Positions 34,638 through 45,167 of a DNA stretch of 64,000 nt are shown piece by piece. How positions within the stretch are numbered: the first letter of the stretch is position 1; each line of letters starts with the position of its first letter. The notes under the pieces are model-generated. The model searched no databases. It was not told the DNA's origin and saw only the letters and a list, made by a program, of their open reading frames with translations. Location of the stretch: NCBI RefSeq assembly GCF_003048905.1, contig NZ_PIRO01000001.1, positions 1,116,001-1,180,000 on the forward strand. Direction: 5' to 3'. The position numbers were made by a program, and so were the translations under genes. The stretch is from Campylobacter concisus (GTDB lineage: Bacteria > Campylobacterota > Campylobacteria > Campylobacterales > Campylobacteraceae).

Positions 34638-37592
34638 TCAGAACCCCCCCCCCGTTATAAGTGCGATCTCGTCGCTCGTTAGTTCATAAAGCTCAAAAAC
34701 AAGTTTGTCTATTTTTTCGTCACTTGCCTTGATTTTGTCGTTTAGCGCGTCGATATTTTCTTTGGCTTCTAGCTTTTCATCAAGATTTAAAGCAGACATG
34801 TGCTTCTCGTAAAGCTTGATTTTTCCATTGGCCTTTAAAATTTCATCGACCAAATTTATTATCTCGTTTGATAAATTTTCATTTTGTGGCGTGATTTGTG
34901 GGATAGGCAAAATTTCTAAGCGATTTATTTTTATTTCGCCTTCAAGTCCACCTCCGGCATAAAAAAAGTTGAAAATTTTATAAACACCTGTTGAATTTAA
35001 AAAAGCTAATAAAAATTTTAAATTTTCGCCAGTTATACAATATGCAGTATTGTCTGGAATATTATTATTTGTATCGTAAGCAAATTTTGGGCTTTGCACA
35101 ATTCTGGCACATAAAATTTTCTCTTTTTCGAATTCATCCAGATATGCGCAGTTTCGCAGATTATAAGGAGTGGCTCCTTTATCAGAACGATTGGAAAGTT
35201 TCGGCTCAAATTTATCAAGATATAGTTTTAGCTTAGGAAAATTATCTATATTGATGCGAGGCTCGGTGCCATATCCATTATGGATGTTTATGAGCCACAG
35301 CCCAGCCCACTCATAGTCATAACGCTTTATATCTCGACCCCTTAAGATCGGTCTAATGAGCTTTTGCATCTGTTCTCTTTCGTCCCCAATGCAAGTGCTT
35401 AAAACTTTATCACGAGTGTCGCTATCGATAATGAAAGCTTCGTTTAGCCCAGTTTTAACACCATAATTAATATTTACACCCCAATCTTTTAATGGCTTTG
35501 CGACTTTTTCGATCTTGCTTTTTAGCTCAAATTTGCTGCTATCTAGGAAAGTGAAATTTGTTTCGTTTAGCGTGGATTGTGGTATTTGGATAAATTTTTG
35601 CGTTTTTAAATTTGTGGTGCTTGAAGCTAGGAAATTAAATTTTGAATTTTCACCGGCTCTTATTTTTTTAAAAATAGTAATCGCGCTATCTACGCTCGCG
35701 TCTTCAAAAACTTTAACCCCAGCAAAATCAATAATATGTGTTATTTGCGTATTTTCTAATATAAATTTACGTAAATTTTCACCATAGCTGGCGCGGAAAA
35801 ATTTATTTGAACAAATAAAGCCTAAAAGCCCATTTTCTTTTAGATGTGTAATGCCAAGCTCATAAAAATATACAAACAAATCAGCCGTGCCGCTATAAAC
35901 TTTATATTTTTGTAGAGCTGGCTTTTGCTCTTTTATCGCCTCTTGTCTAACATAGGGAGGATTGCCGATAACGACATCAAATTTAAAGTCAAAAGGAAAT
36001 TCTAAAAGCGAGTTTGCAGCTACTAAATTTTTACTAAGATCTGTCAAAACTCGTCCTTTTGCAGCTGTGCGGAGCCAAAGAGATAGTCTGGCGATCTCGA
36101 CCGCATCGGCATTTATATCTACGCCGTAAAGGTTATTTTCTAAAATCGTGCTTTCTATATCGTAAAGTCCCAAGCCCTCGCCCTCATATACTTTGCGGTA
36201 AGTGTCTAATGCGCCATGCTCGCTAATGAGAAATTCTAAAGCTTGGTTTAAAAACGCACCAGAGCCACAAGCTGGATCAAGTATCTTAAGGGATAAGAGC
36301 CATTCGCGGTAAGCATAAATTTTGTCTTTGATCTCACTTTCTGCTTTGGTTAATTTTTTGGGATTTTTTGGTGCTAATAGCTCATTTAGATCAAGCCCTA
36401 GCTCATCTTTTTTAGCTTTACAAAGCGCACCAAGCGAATTTTCAACTATAAATTCTGTTATAAACTCTGGCGTATAAAATATGCCATCTTTTTTACGTTT
36501 ACTCTGTTTGGCATCAAATTCATTACCATTTATTTGCGCATTTAGCTCTTCAAGGTCGTTTAGTGAGCTTTCAAAGATATGTCCTAGGATATTTACACCG
36601 ATGTCGCTTAAAAAGTCATAGTCACTTAAAAACTGCGCTTCAAGCACGCTATCGTCTATCTTTAGCGCATCAAGCTCAGTATCTGTGGCAAAAAGACCGC
36701 CATTATAGCGTTTGATATCAAGACGTTCACTACCTTCATCAATGGCTTTAAAGTAAATTTTGTAAAAGTCATAAAAGCTTAGCTCAGTAACTTGGTTTTG
36801 AAATTTATCTTTTATCTCGGCTATCGTGCGAAGCCTTAGTAGTCCGCGGTCTTCTGCAAATAGTATGAAAACAAACCTGTCGCATAGTTTTTGAGTTAGG
36901 CTTAAAAGCCTATTTTTATCAATGCTAGTATTGTTTTTGCAAATATTTTTAAAAAGAGTGAGTCTAAATGCGCTAAAGTCTTTATAAAATTTGTTTGAAA
37001 TTTCACGCTCGTGAGTGGCAAATTTCTCTTTTAGCTTTAGCGGCAGATCCGTGCTAATGCTCTCAAAGCTAAGCAGTAAATGAAGTCTTTTAAACTCGTC
37101 AAAGCTTGCCGTAAGAAGGTCAAATTTTTCAAATGTTGTTTTATTGCCGATGTAAAAGCGCAGTTCATTAAAATTTGAAACAACGACATATTTGGCATTT
37201 TCATGCGAGATAAAATAGCGAAAGGCTTGATCTACCGGGCTAAGCTCGCGGTTGGACGGAGTTTTATCAAGATGCTGTGTGGTCTGATCTTTTAGCTCGA
37301 TCACGCATCTAACTTCGCCATTTATCAGTATCGCCCCGTCTGCTTTTTTGCCGTCAGTTTCGTTCTTTTTCTCACGTTCAAGATTGAAATTTGTAGGATT
37401 AGTAGTGTCCAAAGTGTAGCCAAGGCAGTTTTCAAAGATATCTTTTAGAAACTGCGTTTGAAATTTCTCTTCTTTGAAGCTCTTAATGTCGCTAGCTTTT
37501 GTCTGATATGTTTGTAAATTTACATAACGCTTTTTAAGCTTCTCCTCGTCTTGTTCTTGAGTTAATAAGAATTTTGTATTAAAGATCGGCAT
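34638..37592 (-). CDS. type IIG restriction-modification enzyme (Eco57I-like)
   Basis: 984 residues that fuse nuclease, methyltransferase and specificity parts. An HsdR_N-like PD-(D/E)xK motif is at Asp85 and Glu99-x-Lys101 (VIELKDQT). The adenine methylase has LDPACGSGAFL (about 438-448, SAM-binding) and IGNPPYV (about 542-548, catalytic NPPY). A TaqI-like specificity region follows with GLWLINIHNGYG and ICARI-like segments. The 3' end holds ten G (34644-34653 on the plus strand), giving the tail ALITGGGF. The nuclease and methylase core is intact, so the present allele is likely active. Confidence 0.88.
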   Translation of the reverse strand: MPIFNTKFLLTQEQDEEKLKKRYVNLQTYQTKASDIKSFKEEKFQTQFLKDIFENCLGYTLDTTNPTNFNLEREKKNETDGKKADGAILINGEVRCVIELKDQTTQHLDKTPSNRELSPVDQAFRYFISHENAKYVVVSNFNELRFYIGNKTTFEKFDLLTASFDEFKRLHLLLSFESISTDLPLKLKEKFATHEREISNKFYKDFSAFRLTLFKNICKNNTSIDKNRLLSLTQKLCDRFVFILFAEDRGLLRLRTIAEIKDKFQNQVTELSFYDFYKIYFKAIDEGSERLDIKRYNGGLFATDTELDALKIDDSVLEAQFLSDYDFLSDIGVNILGHIFESSLNDLEELNAQINGNEFDAKQSKRKKDGIFYTPEFITEFIVENSLGALCKAKKDELGLDLNELLAPKNPKKLTKAESEIKDKIYAYREWLLSLKILDPACGSGAFLNQALEFLISEHGALDTYRKVYEGEGLGLYDIESTILENNLYGVDINADAVEIARLSLWLRTAAKGRVLTDLSKNLVAANSLLEFPFDFKFDVVIGNPPYVRQEAIKEQKPALQKYKVYSGTADLFVYFYELGITHLKENGLLGFICSNKFFRASYGENLRKFILENTQITHIIDFAGVKVFEDASVDSAITIFKKIRAGENSKFNFLASSTTNLKTQKFIQIPQSTLNETNFTFLDSSKFELKSKIEKVAKPLKDWGVNINYGVKTGLNEAFIIDSDTRDKVLSTCIGDEREQMQKLIRPILRGRDIKRYDYEWAGLWLINIHNGYGTEPRINIDNFPKLKLYLDKFEPKLSNRSDKGATPYNLRNCAYLDEFEKEKILCARIVQSPKFAYDTNNNIPDNTAYCITGENLKFLLAFLNSTGVYKIFNFFYAGGGLEGEIKINRLEILPIPQITPQNENLSNEIINLVDEILKANGKIKLYEKHMSALNLDEKLEAKENIDALNDKIKASDEKIDKLVFELYELTSDEIALITGGGF
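34644..34653. repeat. homopolymeric tract of ten G/C
   Basis: Ten C on the plus strand (G on the coding strand) in the last codons of the type IIG gene. Slippage changes only the tail: nine G would extend the frame by about 28 residues (starting SEGIAKIYI), and eleven G would give a short VLKV end. Neither frame fuses the product to the ATPase. Confidence 0.8.
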
Positions 37593-37701
37593 CTTTTCTC
37601 TTTAAAATTTTAATTTCTTGGAATCTTATCTTTTTAAATTTTATATCTTCCTTATTAAAAGGAAATAATTAATCAAAATTCATCAAAAAATAACGTTTTT
37701 C

Positions 37702-37731
37702 TTGACAACTATAATAGCTTTTTTGTAAAAT
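37702..37731 (+). promoter_or_regulatory. promoter of the S10 ribosomal operon
   Basis: TTGACA at 37702-37707 and TAAAAT at 37726-37731 with an 18-base spacer, followed by a leader of about 110 bases to the rpsJ start. The leader contains imperfect hairpins (for example GTCGCGA and TTTGCGACAA near 37810). L4-type leader control is possible, but I see no clear attenuator. Confidence 0.5.
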
Positions 37732-37849
37732 CGCGTTCTCTTTACGAAAAGACAAGCGTCTTTGCTCGTACGATCGCTTGATCCTATGCGGGTTATTTTG
37801 ATGTAAAGAGGTCGCGAGTTTGCGACAAGTTCTTTTTAAAGGAAAACAC

Positions 37850-38158
37850 ATGGAAAGAATCAGGTTAAAGCTAAAAGCTTACGACCATAGAGTTCTAGAC
37901 CGCACTGTTGCAGCAATCGTAGAAGCTGTCAAACGAACAGGTGCCGACGTTCGTGGCCCGGTACCAATGCCTACAAAGATCAAACGCTATACAGTCTTAA
38001 AATCTCCACACATCAACAAAGACTCACGTGAGCAGTTTGAGATGAGAATACACGCTCGTATGCTTGACATCGTAGCTGCTACTCCAGAAACTGTAGATAG
38101 CCTAACAAAACTCGACCTAGCTCCAGAAGTTAATGTCGAAGTTCGTGCGATGAAATAA
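37850..38158 (+). CDS. rpsJ: ribosomal protein S10
   Basis: 102 residues starting [17 protein letters not shown], the universal S10 start. The frame opens 10 codons earlier with a GTG, but the ATG at 37850 has AAAGGAAAACAC before it and gives the family length. S10 sits in the 30S head and also serves transcription antitermination as NusE. It is the first gene of the S10 operon. Confidence 0.97.
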   Translation: MERIRLKLKAYDHRVLDRTVAAIVEAVKRTGADVRGPVPMPTKIKRYTVLKSPHINKDSREQFEMRIHARMLDIVAATPETVDSLTKLDLAPEVNVEVRAMK

Positions 38159-38178
38159 GCGGACAAAAGGATAAGAGT

Positions 38179-38757
38179 ATGGAATATATTGTAGAAAAAA
38201 TAGGCATGAGTAGAACGATTGCCACGAAGAGTACGCCAGTTACACTACTTAAGCTAGTTGAGGCTAAAGTATGTGAGATCGACGAAAACAAACGTGCTAT
38301 CGTAGCGTATGCCCACACTAAAGCAAACAACAAAGCTATCGCTGGTCAGCAAAAGAAATACAATCTGACTGCAGAATTTAACAAATTTGCTACGCTTGAA
38401 GTAGCTAATAGCGAAGTTGGAAACCTAGACTTTACACCATTAAACGAGGCTAAAATTTTAAAAGTTAGCTTTAACTCAAAAGGTAGAGGCTACCAAGGTG
38501 TGGTAAAAAGACATGGTTTTGGCGGTGGTCCAAAAAGCCACGGCTCACGTTTCCACAGACGCCACGGTTCAATTGGTAACTGCGAATGGCCAGGTCGTGT
38601 TCAACCAGGTATGAAAATGGCAGGACACATGGGTAATGAGAAAGTTACTGTTAAAAACGAGCTAATAAGCTTTGACGCTCAAAATGGCATCGTAGTTGTA
38701 AAAGGTTGCGTTCCTGGTCACAATGGTGCAATGGGTAAAATAAGGATTGTAAAATGA
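38179..38757 (+). CDS. rplC: ribosomal protein L3
   Basis: 192 residues. [20 protein letters not shown] and [17 protein letters not shown] are the L3 extension that reaches the peptidyl-transferase centre. It is shorter at the N-terminus than the E. coli protein. Its stop overlaps the rplD start by four bases (ATGA). Confidence 0.97.
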   Translation: MEYIVEKIGMSRTIATKSTPVTLLKLVEAKVCEIDENKRAIVAYAHTKANNKAIAGQQKKYNLTAEFNKFATLEVANSEVGNLDFTPLNEAKILKVSFNSKGRGYQGVVKRHGFGGGPKSHGSRFHRRHGSIGNCEWPGRVQPGMKMAGHMGNEKVTVKNELISFDAQNGIVVVKGCVPGHNGAMGKIRIVK

Positions 38758-39368
38758 GTAAAATTCACGTATTAAACGATAAATTTGAAAATTCAGGCGA
38801 GTTAGAGCTTCCTGCAAGCTACGCTGAAGTAAATCCGCACAACCTATATCTTTATGTAAAATCTTACCTTGCTGGTATAAGAGCAAATTCGGCTCATACT
38901 AAAAGCCGTGCTTTTGTAAGCGGTGGTGGTAAAAAACCATGGAGACAAAAAGGACGTGGTGGTGCAAGAGCGGGTTCAACTAGAACTAACGTTTGGGTAG
39001 GCGGTGCAGTTGCATTTGGTCCAACAAACGAGAAAAACTATTTTCAAAAAGTCAATAAAAAACAAAAAAGACTAGCTCTTGAGTACGCTTTGGCAGTAAA
39101 AGCACAAGATGGTAAAATTTTTGCAGTAGATAGCATCTCAATCGAGTCTGGAAAGACAAAAGATGCAGCTAATATCATCAAAAATTTAAAAGTAAAAGAC
39201 GCACTTATCGTTAAAGATCTACTAGACGATAAAACACTACTTGCTTTTAGAAATTTAGCAAACTGCTATGTAGTAGATGCAAATGAGGTAAATGCTTATC
39301 TTGTCTCTACATTTAGTTCGGTTATCATTGAAAAAGCTGCACTAAAAACTATAACAAAAGAGGGCTAA
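38754..39368 (+). CDS. rplD: ribosomal protein L4
   Basis: 204 residues. The tunnel loop reads [20 protein letters not shown], the site where macrolide-resistance changes occur in L4. In E. coli L4 also represses this operon; the leader here does not show the same structure. Overlaps rplC and precedes rplW by one base. Confidence 0.97.
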
Positions 39369-39369
39369 A

Positions 39370-39651
39370 ATGGCGGATATAACTGATATCAAAACAATTA
39401 TTTATACAGAAAAAACTCTAGGCCTTCAAGAACAAGGCGTTGTTGTTATCCAAACTTCACCAAGAGTTACAAAAAACAGCTTAAAAGCGGTTTTACAAGA
39501 GTATTTTGGAGTAACGCCTGTTCGCGTAAATTCACTTAGAATTAGCGGCAAGGTTAAGCGTTTTAGAGGAAGAGCAGGCCAACGTGACGAGATAAAGAAA
39601 TTCTACGTTAAGTTACCTGAAGGCGTAAGCCTAGAAAATACGGAGGCGTAA
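39370..39651 (+). CDS. rplW: ribosomal protein L23
   Basis: 93 residues. It starts [19 protein letters not shown] and ends [19 protein letters not shown]. It lines the tunnel exit and docks the trigger factor and SRP. Follows rplD directly. Confidence 0.96.
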
Positions 39652-39652
39652 G

Positions 39653-40486
39653 ATGGCTATAAAATCATATAAACCATATACACCTAGTCGTAGATATATG
39701 ACTGGACTAAGCTCTGAAGATATAACAGCTAAACCAAGCGTTAGAAGCTTGCTTGTTAAAATACCTGCATCTGGCGGTAGAAACAACAATGGCCGTATAA
39801 CTTCAAGACATAAAGAGGCAGGTGCAAAAAAACTTTATCGTATCATCGACTTCAAACGTCGTAAATTTGGTATAGAAGGTAAAGTTGAAGCGATCGAATA
39901 CGATCCAAACAGAAACTGCCGTATCGCTCTTATAGCTTACAAAGATGGTGAAAAGCGCTATATCATTAGACCAAATGGCCTAAATGTTGGCGACGTTATC
40001 GCATCTATCGATGAGGGCTCACTAGATATTAAACCAGGCAACGCTATGAAACTAAGATTTATCCCAGTTGGTACTATCGTTCATAACGTAGAGCTAAAAC
40101 CTGGTAAAGGCGCTCAGATAGCTCGTTCAGCTGGCGGTTATGCTCAGCTAATGGGTAAAGAAGAGAAGTATGTTATCTTAAGAATGCCAAGTGGCGAGAT
40201 GAGACAAGTACTAGCTGAGTGTATGGCAAGTATCGGTGTAGTTGGCAACGAAGACTGGGCTAACATCACTATCGGTAAGGCCGGACGTAATCGCCACCGC
40301 GGTATCCGCCCACAAACACGTGGTTCTGCTATGAACCCAGTTGATCACCCACACGGTGGTGGTGAAGGTAAGAAAAATTCAGGCCGTCACCCAGTTACTC
40401 CATGGGGTAAACCAACTAAAGGTGCTAAGACTCGCCGTAAAAAAGCTAGCGATAAGCTTATAATTTCAAGAAGGAAAGGAAAATAG
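39653..40486 (+). CDS. rplB: ribosomal protein L2
   Basis: 277 residues. [17 protein letters not shown] and [16 protein letters not shown] are the signature; the latter carries the His near the peptidyl-transferase centre. The basic C-terminus ([14 protein letters not shown]) binds 23S rRNA. One base separates it from rplW. Confidence 0.98.
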   Translation: MAIKSYKPYTPSRRYMTGLSSEDITAKPSVRSLLVKIPASGGRNNNGRITSRHKEAGAKKLYRIIDFKRRKFGIEGKVEAIEYDPNRNCRIALIAYKDGEKRYIIRPNGLNVGDVIASIDEGSLDIKPGNAMKLRFIPVGTIVHNVELKPGKGAQIARSAGGYAQLMGKEEKYVILRMPSGEMRQVLAECMASIGVVGNEDWANITIGKAGRNRHRGIRPQTRGSAMNPVDHPHGGGEGKKNSGRHPVTPWGKPTKGAKTRRKKASDKLIISRRKGK

Positions 40487-40488
40487 AG

Positions 40489-40770
40489 ATGGCAAGATCA
40501 CTCAAAAAAGGTCCTTTCGTAGATGATCATGTAATGAAAAAAGTTATTGCCGCAAAAAATGCAAACGATAACAAACCAATCAAGACTTGGTCAAGACGTA
40601 GCACGATTGTACCTGAAATGATTGGACTAACATTTAACGTTCATAATGGCAAGAGCTTTATTCCTGTATATGTTACAGAAAATCATATAGGCTATAAACT
40701 TGGCGAATTTGCTCCAACACGCACATTTAAGGGTCACAAAGGCTCAGTGCAAAAGAAAATCGGCAAGTAA
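40489..40770 (+). CDS. rpsS: ribosomal protein S19
   Basis: 93 residues: [18 protein letters not shown], then [16 protein letters not shown] and [11 protein letters not shown]-type end (here [16 protein letters not shown]). It contacts S13 and the A-site region of the 30S head. Confidence 0.97.
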   Translation: MARSLKKGPFVDDHVMKKVIAAKNANDNKPIKTWSRRSTIVPEMIGLTFNVHNGKSFIPVYVTENHIGYKLGEFAPTRTFKGHKGSVQKKIGK

Positions 40771-40781
40771 GGGGAAATGAT

Positions 40782-41114
40782 ATGAGTAGAGCAATTATAA
40801 AATTCGTAAGACTTTCTCCTACAAAAGCAAGACTTATAGCAAGAGAAGTTCAAGGCATGAATGCCGAGCTAGCACTTGCAAGCTTGCAATTTATGCCAAA
40901 TCGTGGTGCTAAATTTATAGCAAACGCTATTAGCTCAGCAGTAGCAAATGGCGGATTTGAGCCAGAAGAGGTTGTAGTAACTAGTTGCCGCGTTGACGCT
41001 GGTCCTGTATTAAAGAGATTTAGACCAAGAGCAAGAGGAACAGCGAGCAAAATTCGCAAACCTACTTCTCATGTAATGGTAGAAGTATCTAAACCTGAAA
41101 AGAAGGAAGCATAA
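40782..41114 (+). CDS. rplV: ribosomal protein L22
   Basis: 110 residues. [20 protein letters not shown] at the start and [20 protein letters not shown] in the long hairpin that lines the exit tunnel near L4. Eleven bases after rpsS. Confidence 0.97.
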   Translation: MSRAIIKFVRLSPTKARLIAREVQGMNAELALASLQFMPNRGAKFIANAISSAVANGGFEPEEVVVTSCRVDAGPVLKRFRPRARGTASKIRKPTSHVMVEVSKPEKKEA

Positions 41115-41115
41115 T

Positions 41116-41814
41116 ATGGGACAAAAAGTAAATCCAATAGGTCTTAGACTAGGAATTAACCGCAACTGGGAATCTAGATGGTTTCCAACCAAACAAAGTC
41201 TTCCTGAAAATATCGGTGAAGATTATAAAATTCGTGCATTTTTAAAGAAAAAACTTTACTATGCAGGAATTAGCCAAATTCTTATCGAAAGAACGGCTAA
41301 AAAACTTCGTGTAACCGTAGTTGCAGCTCGTCCTGGTATCATCATCGGCAAAAAAGGTCAGGATGTTGAAAACCTAAAGAATGAAGTTAGCAAACTTATC
41401 GGCAAAGAAGTAAATGTAAATATCAAAGAAGAAAGAAAAGCTCAAGCTTCAGCTCAACTTGCTGCTGAAAATGTAGCTATGCAACTTGAAAAGCGTGTCG
41501 CATTTAGACGTGCTATGAAAAAAGTTATCCAAGGTGCTCAAAAATCAGGTGCTAAAGGTATAAAAATTTCAGTTGCTGGTCGTTTAGGTGGTGCTGAGAT
41601 GGCAAGAACCGAGTGGTATCTAGAAGGTCGCGTTCCGCTTCATACTCTTAGAGCAAAGATTGATTACGGTGTAGCTGAGGCTCATACGACTTATGGAAAC
41701 ATAGGTATTAAAGTATGGATTTTTAAAGGTGAGGTTCTTCAAAAAGGTGTTCAACCTGAGAAAACTGAAGAAGAGGCACCTAAGAAAACACGTAGAGCAA
41801 GAAGAGGTAAATAA
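41116..41814 (+). CDS. rpsC: ribosomal protein S3
   Basis: 232 residues. [20 protein letters not shown], a KH domain with [17 protein letters not shown], and the C-terminal [20 protein letters not shown] charged tail ([18 protein letters not shown]) follows. It forms part of the mRNA entry channel with S4 and S5. Confidence 0.98.
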   Translation: MGQKVNPIGLRLGINRNWESRWFPTKQSLPENIGEDYKIRAFLKKKLYYAGISQILIERTAKKLRVTVVAARPGIIIGKKGQDVENLKNEVSKLIGKEVNVNIKEERKAQASAQLAAENVAMQLEKRVAFRRAMKKVIQGAQKSGAKGIKISVAGRLGGAEMARTEWYLEGRVPLHTLRAKIDYGVAEAHTTYGNIGIKVWIFKGEVLQKGVQPEKTEEEAPKKTRRARRGK

Positions 41815-41816
41815 TT

Positions 41817-42242
41817 ATGTTGATGCCTAAAAGAACGAAATTTCGTAAGCAAATGAAAGGTCGCAACCGTGGTTATGCGACTCGTGGAGCATCTTTAGCA
41901 ACTGGTGAATTTGCACTTAAGGCTGTTGAAGCTGGTAGAATAAATTCTCGCCAAATAGAAGCTGCTCGTCAAGCTCTAACTCGTCACGTAAAAAGACAGG
42001 CTAAAATTTGGATTAGGGTTTTCCCTGATAAGCCACTTACTAAAAAACCTCTACAAACTCGTATGGGTAAAGGTAAGGCTGGAGTTGAAGAGTGGGTTAT
42101 GAATATCAAACCTGGTCGTATAATATTTGAAATGGCTGGTGTTAGCGAAGAGTTAGCTCGTGAAGCTCTAACTTTGGCTCTACACAAACTTCCTTTCAAA
42201 TCAAAATTTGTAACGCGAGAGAGTGAAAATGAAATATACTGA
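41817..42242 (+). CDS. rplP: ribosomal protein L16
   Basis: 141 residues: [35 protein letters not shown] and [15 protein letters not shown]. It organises the tRNA A-site on the 50S subunit. A second ATG two codons in (41823) could also serve. The end overlaps the rpmC start. Confidence 0.97.
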   Translation: MLMPKRTKFRKQMKGRNRGYATRGASLATGEFALKAVEAGRINSRQIEAARQALTRHVKRQAKIWIRVFPDKPLTKKPLQTRMGKGKAGVEEWVMNIKPGRIIFEMAGVSEELAREALTLALHKLPFKSKFVTRESENEIY

Positions 42243-42423
42243 GTTAAAAGATAAGAGCGTTGCAGAATTAAACGCGTTGCTAAAAGAGAAAAAGGTGCTT
42301 TTATTTACTTTAAGACAAAAGCTAAAAACTATGCAGTTAAGCAACCCTAATGAGATTAGTGCTATTCGCAAAGAGATAGCTCAGATCAACACTGCAATTA
42401 GTGCAACAAGACAAGGGGCGTAA
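42229..42423 (+). CDS. rpmC: ribosomal protein L29
   Basis: 64 residues from the ATG at 42229 ([18 protein letters not shown]), two helices. A GTG at 42223 could start two codons earlier, but the L29 family begins MKYTEL. It overlaps the rplP end by 14 bases. Confidence 0.93.
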   Translation: MKYTELKDKSVAELNALLKEKKVLLFTLRQKLKTMQLSNPNEISAIRKEIAQINTAISATRQGA

Positions 42424-42424
42424 A

Positions 42425-42676
42425 ATGGCATTAAAAAGAGAAATTCAAGGTGTTGTTTTACAAAAAGCTGGAGATAAAACAGCTACTATTTTGGTAGAAA
42501 GACGCGTTATGCACCCAAGATACCATAAATTTGTAAAACGCTTTAAAAAGTATTTAGTTCACGATGAGAAAAATGAGACAAGAGCAGGTGATACAGTTGT
42601 TGCGATCGAGTGCAGACCACTTTCAGCTCGCAAGAATTTTCGCTTAAAAGCTGTATTGGCAAAGGGAGTTGAGTAA
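42425..42676 (+). CDS. rpsQ: ribosomal protein S17
   Basis: 83 residues: [20 protein letters not shown], then [20 protein letters not shown] and [15 protein letters not shown]-fold 16S-binding protein. The ATG at 42425 gives the normal start; the frame is open upstream but that part reads into rpmC. The last gene of the S10 operon; it overlaps rplN by one base. Confidence 0.96.
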   Translation: MALKREIQGVVLQKAGDKTATILVERRVMHPRYHKFVKRFKKYLVHDEKNETRAGDTVVAIECRPLSARKNFRLKAVLAKGVE

Positions 42677-43044
42677 TGATTCAAAGTTTTACAAGACTTG
42701 CAGTTGCTGATAATAGTGGTGCAAAAGAGTTAATGTGTATAAAAGTTCTTGGCGGTAGCAAAAGAAGATACGCTACACTTGGTGATATCATAGTTTGCTC
42801 TGTTAAAAAAGCTCTTCCAAATGGCAAGATCAAAAAAGGACAGGTTGTAAAAGCTGTTGTTGTAAGAACTAAAAAAGAGGTTCAAAGAGATAATGGTTCG
42901 CTAATCCGCTTTGATGAGAACGCAGCTGTTATACTTGATAGCAAAAAAGAGCCAGTCGGCACTCGTATTTTTGGACCAGTTGGACGTGAAGTTAGATATG
43001 CTAACTTTATGAAAATTGTTTCGCTAGCTCCGGAGGTTTTATAA
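42676..43044 (+). CDS. rplN: ribosomal protein L14
   Basis: 122 residues, the standard length: [20 protein letters not shown] and [20 protein letters not shown]. It touches the 30S subunit as part of bridge B8. First gene of the spc block, coupled (TAATG) to rpsQ and to rplX. Confidence 0.98.
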   Translation: MIQSFTRLAVADNSGAKELMCIKVLGGSKRRYATLGDIIVCSVKKALPNGKIKKGQVVKAVVVRTKKEVQRDNGSLIRFDENAAVILDSKKEPVGTRIFGPVGREVRYANFMKIVSLAPEVL

Positions 43045-43280
43045 TGGCTAATGTAAAATTTAAAGTCAAAAAAGGCGATACCGTTAAGATCATCGCTGGT
43101 GACGATAAAGGTAAAACTGGTAAGATTTTAGCAGTTCTTGCAAAAAAAAGTCAGGTTATAGTTGAGGGATGCAAAGTAGCTAAAAAAGCTATTAAACCAA
43201 GCGAAAAAACTCCAAATGGTGGTCACGTAAATAAAGAGATGCCAATTGACATATCAAACGTCGCGAAAGTTGAAGGATAA
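43044..43280 (+). CDS. rplX: ribosomal protein L24
   Basis: 78 residues with a KOW motif ([20 protein letters not shown]). It nucleates 50S assembly. It is shorter than the about 103-residue E. coli protein, as usual in Campylobacterota. One-base overlap with rplN. Confidence 0.96.
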
Positions 43281-43285
43281 GAGAT

Positions 43286-43831
43286 ATGAGTAGATTAAAA
43301 GATAAATTTAACGAAACTATCAAGCCAGCTCTCGTAAAAGAATTTGACATCAAAAATCCAATGCTTATCCCTGCGCTCGAGAAGATCGTGATCAGTGTAG
43401 GCGCTGGAGACTCTGCGAAAGATCAGAAAGTGCTTCAAAATATGGCTGATACCATTTCACTTATCGCTGGACAAAAAGCGGTTATCACTGATGCTAAAAA
43501 ATCAGTTGCTGGCTTTAAAGTTCGCGAAGGTTTCCCTGTTGGTATCAAAGTAACTTTGAGAAAAGAGCAAATGTATGCTTTCTTAGATAAGCTAATCAGT
43601 GTTGCTCTTCCAAGGGTTAAAGACTTCCGTGGTCTTCCAAAAAATGGCTTTGATGGACGTGGAAACTATAACTTTGGTCTTAGCGAGCAGCTAATGTTTC
43701 CAGAGGTTGAGTATGATAAAATTTTACGAACTCATGGTATGAATATTACGATTGCTACTACGGCTAAAAACGATAAAGAGGCATTCAAATTGCTAGAGCT
43801 ATTTGGTGTGCCGTTTGCAAAAGGAAAGTAA
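43286..43831 (+). CDS. rplE: ribosomal protein L5
   Basis: 181 residues. [39 protein letters not shown] and [20 protein letters not shown] are characteristic. It holds 5S rRNA together with L18. Confidence 0.98.
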
Positions 43832-43832
43832 A

Positions 43833-44018
43833 ATGGCAAAGAAATCAATGATAGCAAAAGCTGCGCGCAAGCCAAAATTTGCGGTTCGTGGCTATACTAG
43901 ATGCCAAATTTGCGGTCGTCCGCACTCTGTTTATAAAGATTTTGGAATTTGCCGTGTTTGCCTAAGAAAAATGGCTAACGAAGGCCTAATACCTGGTCTT
44001 AAAAAAGCAAGTTGGTAA
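43833..44018 (+). CDS. rpsZ: ribosomal protein S14, zinc (type Z) form
   Basis: 61 residues from the ATG at 43833 ([16 protein letters not shown]). Two C-x-x-C pairs (CQICGRP and CRVC) bind zinc, the short type-Z form. The longer reading upstream from 43803 lies inside rplE and is not used. Confidence 0.95.
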   Translation: MAKKSMIAKAARKPKFAVRGYTRCQICGRPHSVYKDFGICRVCLRKMANEGLIPGLKKASW

Positions 44019-44027
44019 GGAAGAGAA

Positions 44028-44423
44028 ATGTTGAACGATTTAATATCAGATGGATTAACACGCATTAGAAATGCAAGTATGAGAAGACTTGAGACTGCTA
44101 AATTGCTTCATTCTAAGGTTGTTGAGGCTACTCTTTCTATCCTTGCAGCAAAAGGCTATATCGAGAGCTACAACGTTATCGAAGAAGGCAATAAAAAATT
44201 TATAAATGTGGTTTTAAAGTATGATGAGTACGGCAGAAGCGTTATAAACGAGCTTAAAAGGGTTTCAAAACCTGGTCGCCGTGTTTATCAAGGTAAAGAC
44301 GACATTAAGCGTTTTAAAAATGGTTACGGAACAGTTATCGTTAGCACAAGCAAAGGCGTTATGAGCGGTATTGAGGCAAGTAAAGCTGGCGTTGGCGGCG
44401 AGGTTCTTTGCACCGTTTGGTAA
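44028..44423 (+). CDS. rpsH: ribosomal protein S8
   Basis: 131 residues: [39 protein letters not shown] and [19 protein letters not shown] key 16S-binding protein. In E. coli S8 represses the spc operon by binding near rplE; no such site was checked here. It precedes a 197-base gap. Confidence 0.97.
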   Translation: MLNDLISDGLTRIRNASMRRLETAKLLHSKVVEATLSILAAKGYIESYNVIEEGNKKFINVVLKYDEYGRSVINELKRVSKPGRRVYQGKDDIKRFKNGYGTVIVSTSKGVMSGIEASKAGVGGEVLCTVW

Positions 44424-44620
44424 TAAACTGCGTTAAAAACGCTATTTTGACCTTATAACTTAAGGTTAAAATTTCTTTTTAGCTAGGTGAAATTTTATAT
44501 TTCGCCAAAGCTAAATCTAGAAATTCAAATGAAGGTTTCGTCAAATCTGACGATAAAATTTACGGCATTGTGGTGTTTATTCGTAAATGTAGGAACACCC
44601 TAGACAAGTAAAGGAAAAAA
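44424..44620 (+). promoter_or_regulatory. hairpin-rich gap between rpsH and rplF
   Basis: 197 bases with no gene, unusual inside this operon. Visible stems: GCGTT-AAA-AACGC (about 44430), ACCTTA-TAACT-TAAGGT (about 44450), GGTGAAAT/ATTTCGCC (about 44485), CGTCA-AATC-TGACG (about 44539) and GGTGTT/AACACC (about 44572-44600). These could make an attenuator, a processing site or a protein-binding leader. No T-run terminator is clear and no strong promoter is seen. Confidence 0.4.
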
Positions 44621-45157
44621 ATGTCACGTATTGGAAAACAGCCTATCGCTATCCCAAGTGGTGTAGACGTTAGCGTTGAAAATAATGTCCTAAAATTTAA
44701 AAAGGGCAATCATATAAAAGAGCTTGACACAAAAGGTCACGTTGATGTCAAGATAGAAAATGGTCATATAGTTTTTGCTCCAAAAGGCGAAGATCGCCAA
44801 AGCAGAGCTTACTGGGGAACATATAGAGCACTTGCTAATAATATCGTAACTGGTATCACTGCGGGATTCACTCGCCAGCTTGAGATCAACGGCGTTGGTT
44901 ACAAAGCAGCTGCAAAAGGTAAAATTTTAGAGCTTTCTCTTGGTTTTTCACACCTTATCAACTATGAGCTACCAGCAGGCGTTGAAGCTAGTGTTGAGAA
45001 AAACGTTATTACTATCAAAGGCGATGACAAACAAGTAGTAGGACAAGTGGCTGCTCAAGTTAGAGGATTTAGACCACCTGAGCCATATAAAGGTAAGGGT
45101 GTTAAATATCTAGAAGAACGTATTATCCGCAAAGCGGGCAAGACATCTAAGAAGTAA
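44621..45157 (+). CDS. rplF: ribosomal protein L6
   Basis: 178 residues: [40 protein letters not shown] and [19 protein letters not shown]. Sits near the factor-binding site of the 50S. First gene after the structured gap. Confidence 0.98.
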   Translation: MSRIGKQPIAIPSGVDVSVENNVLKFKKGNHIKELDTKGHVDVKIENGHIVFAPKGEDRQSRAYWGTYRALANNIVTGITAGFTRQLEINGVGYKAAAKGKILELSLGFSHLINYELPAGVEASVEKNVITIKGDDKQVVGQVAAQVRGFRPPEPYKGKGVKYLEERIIRKAGKTSKK

Positions 45158-45167
45158 GGAGCGGTAA

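Noticed and set aside
34594-34660. Frame fusion of the type IIG gene to the downstream ATPase through the G tract
   Set aside because: Each of the three frames after the tract reaches a stop before, or out of frame with, the ATPase start.
44424-44620. tRNA or known riboswitch in the rpsH-rplF gap
   Set aside because: No cloverleaf arms or T-loop sequence and no recognisable aptamer; only short stems.
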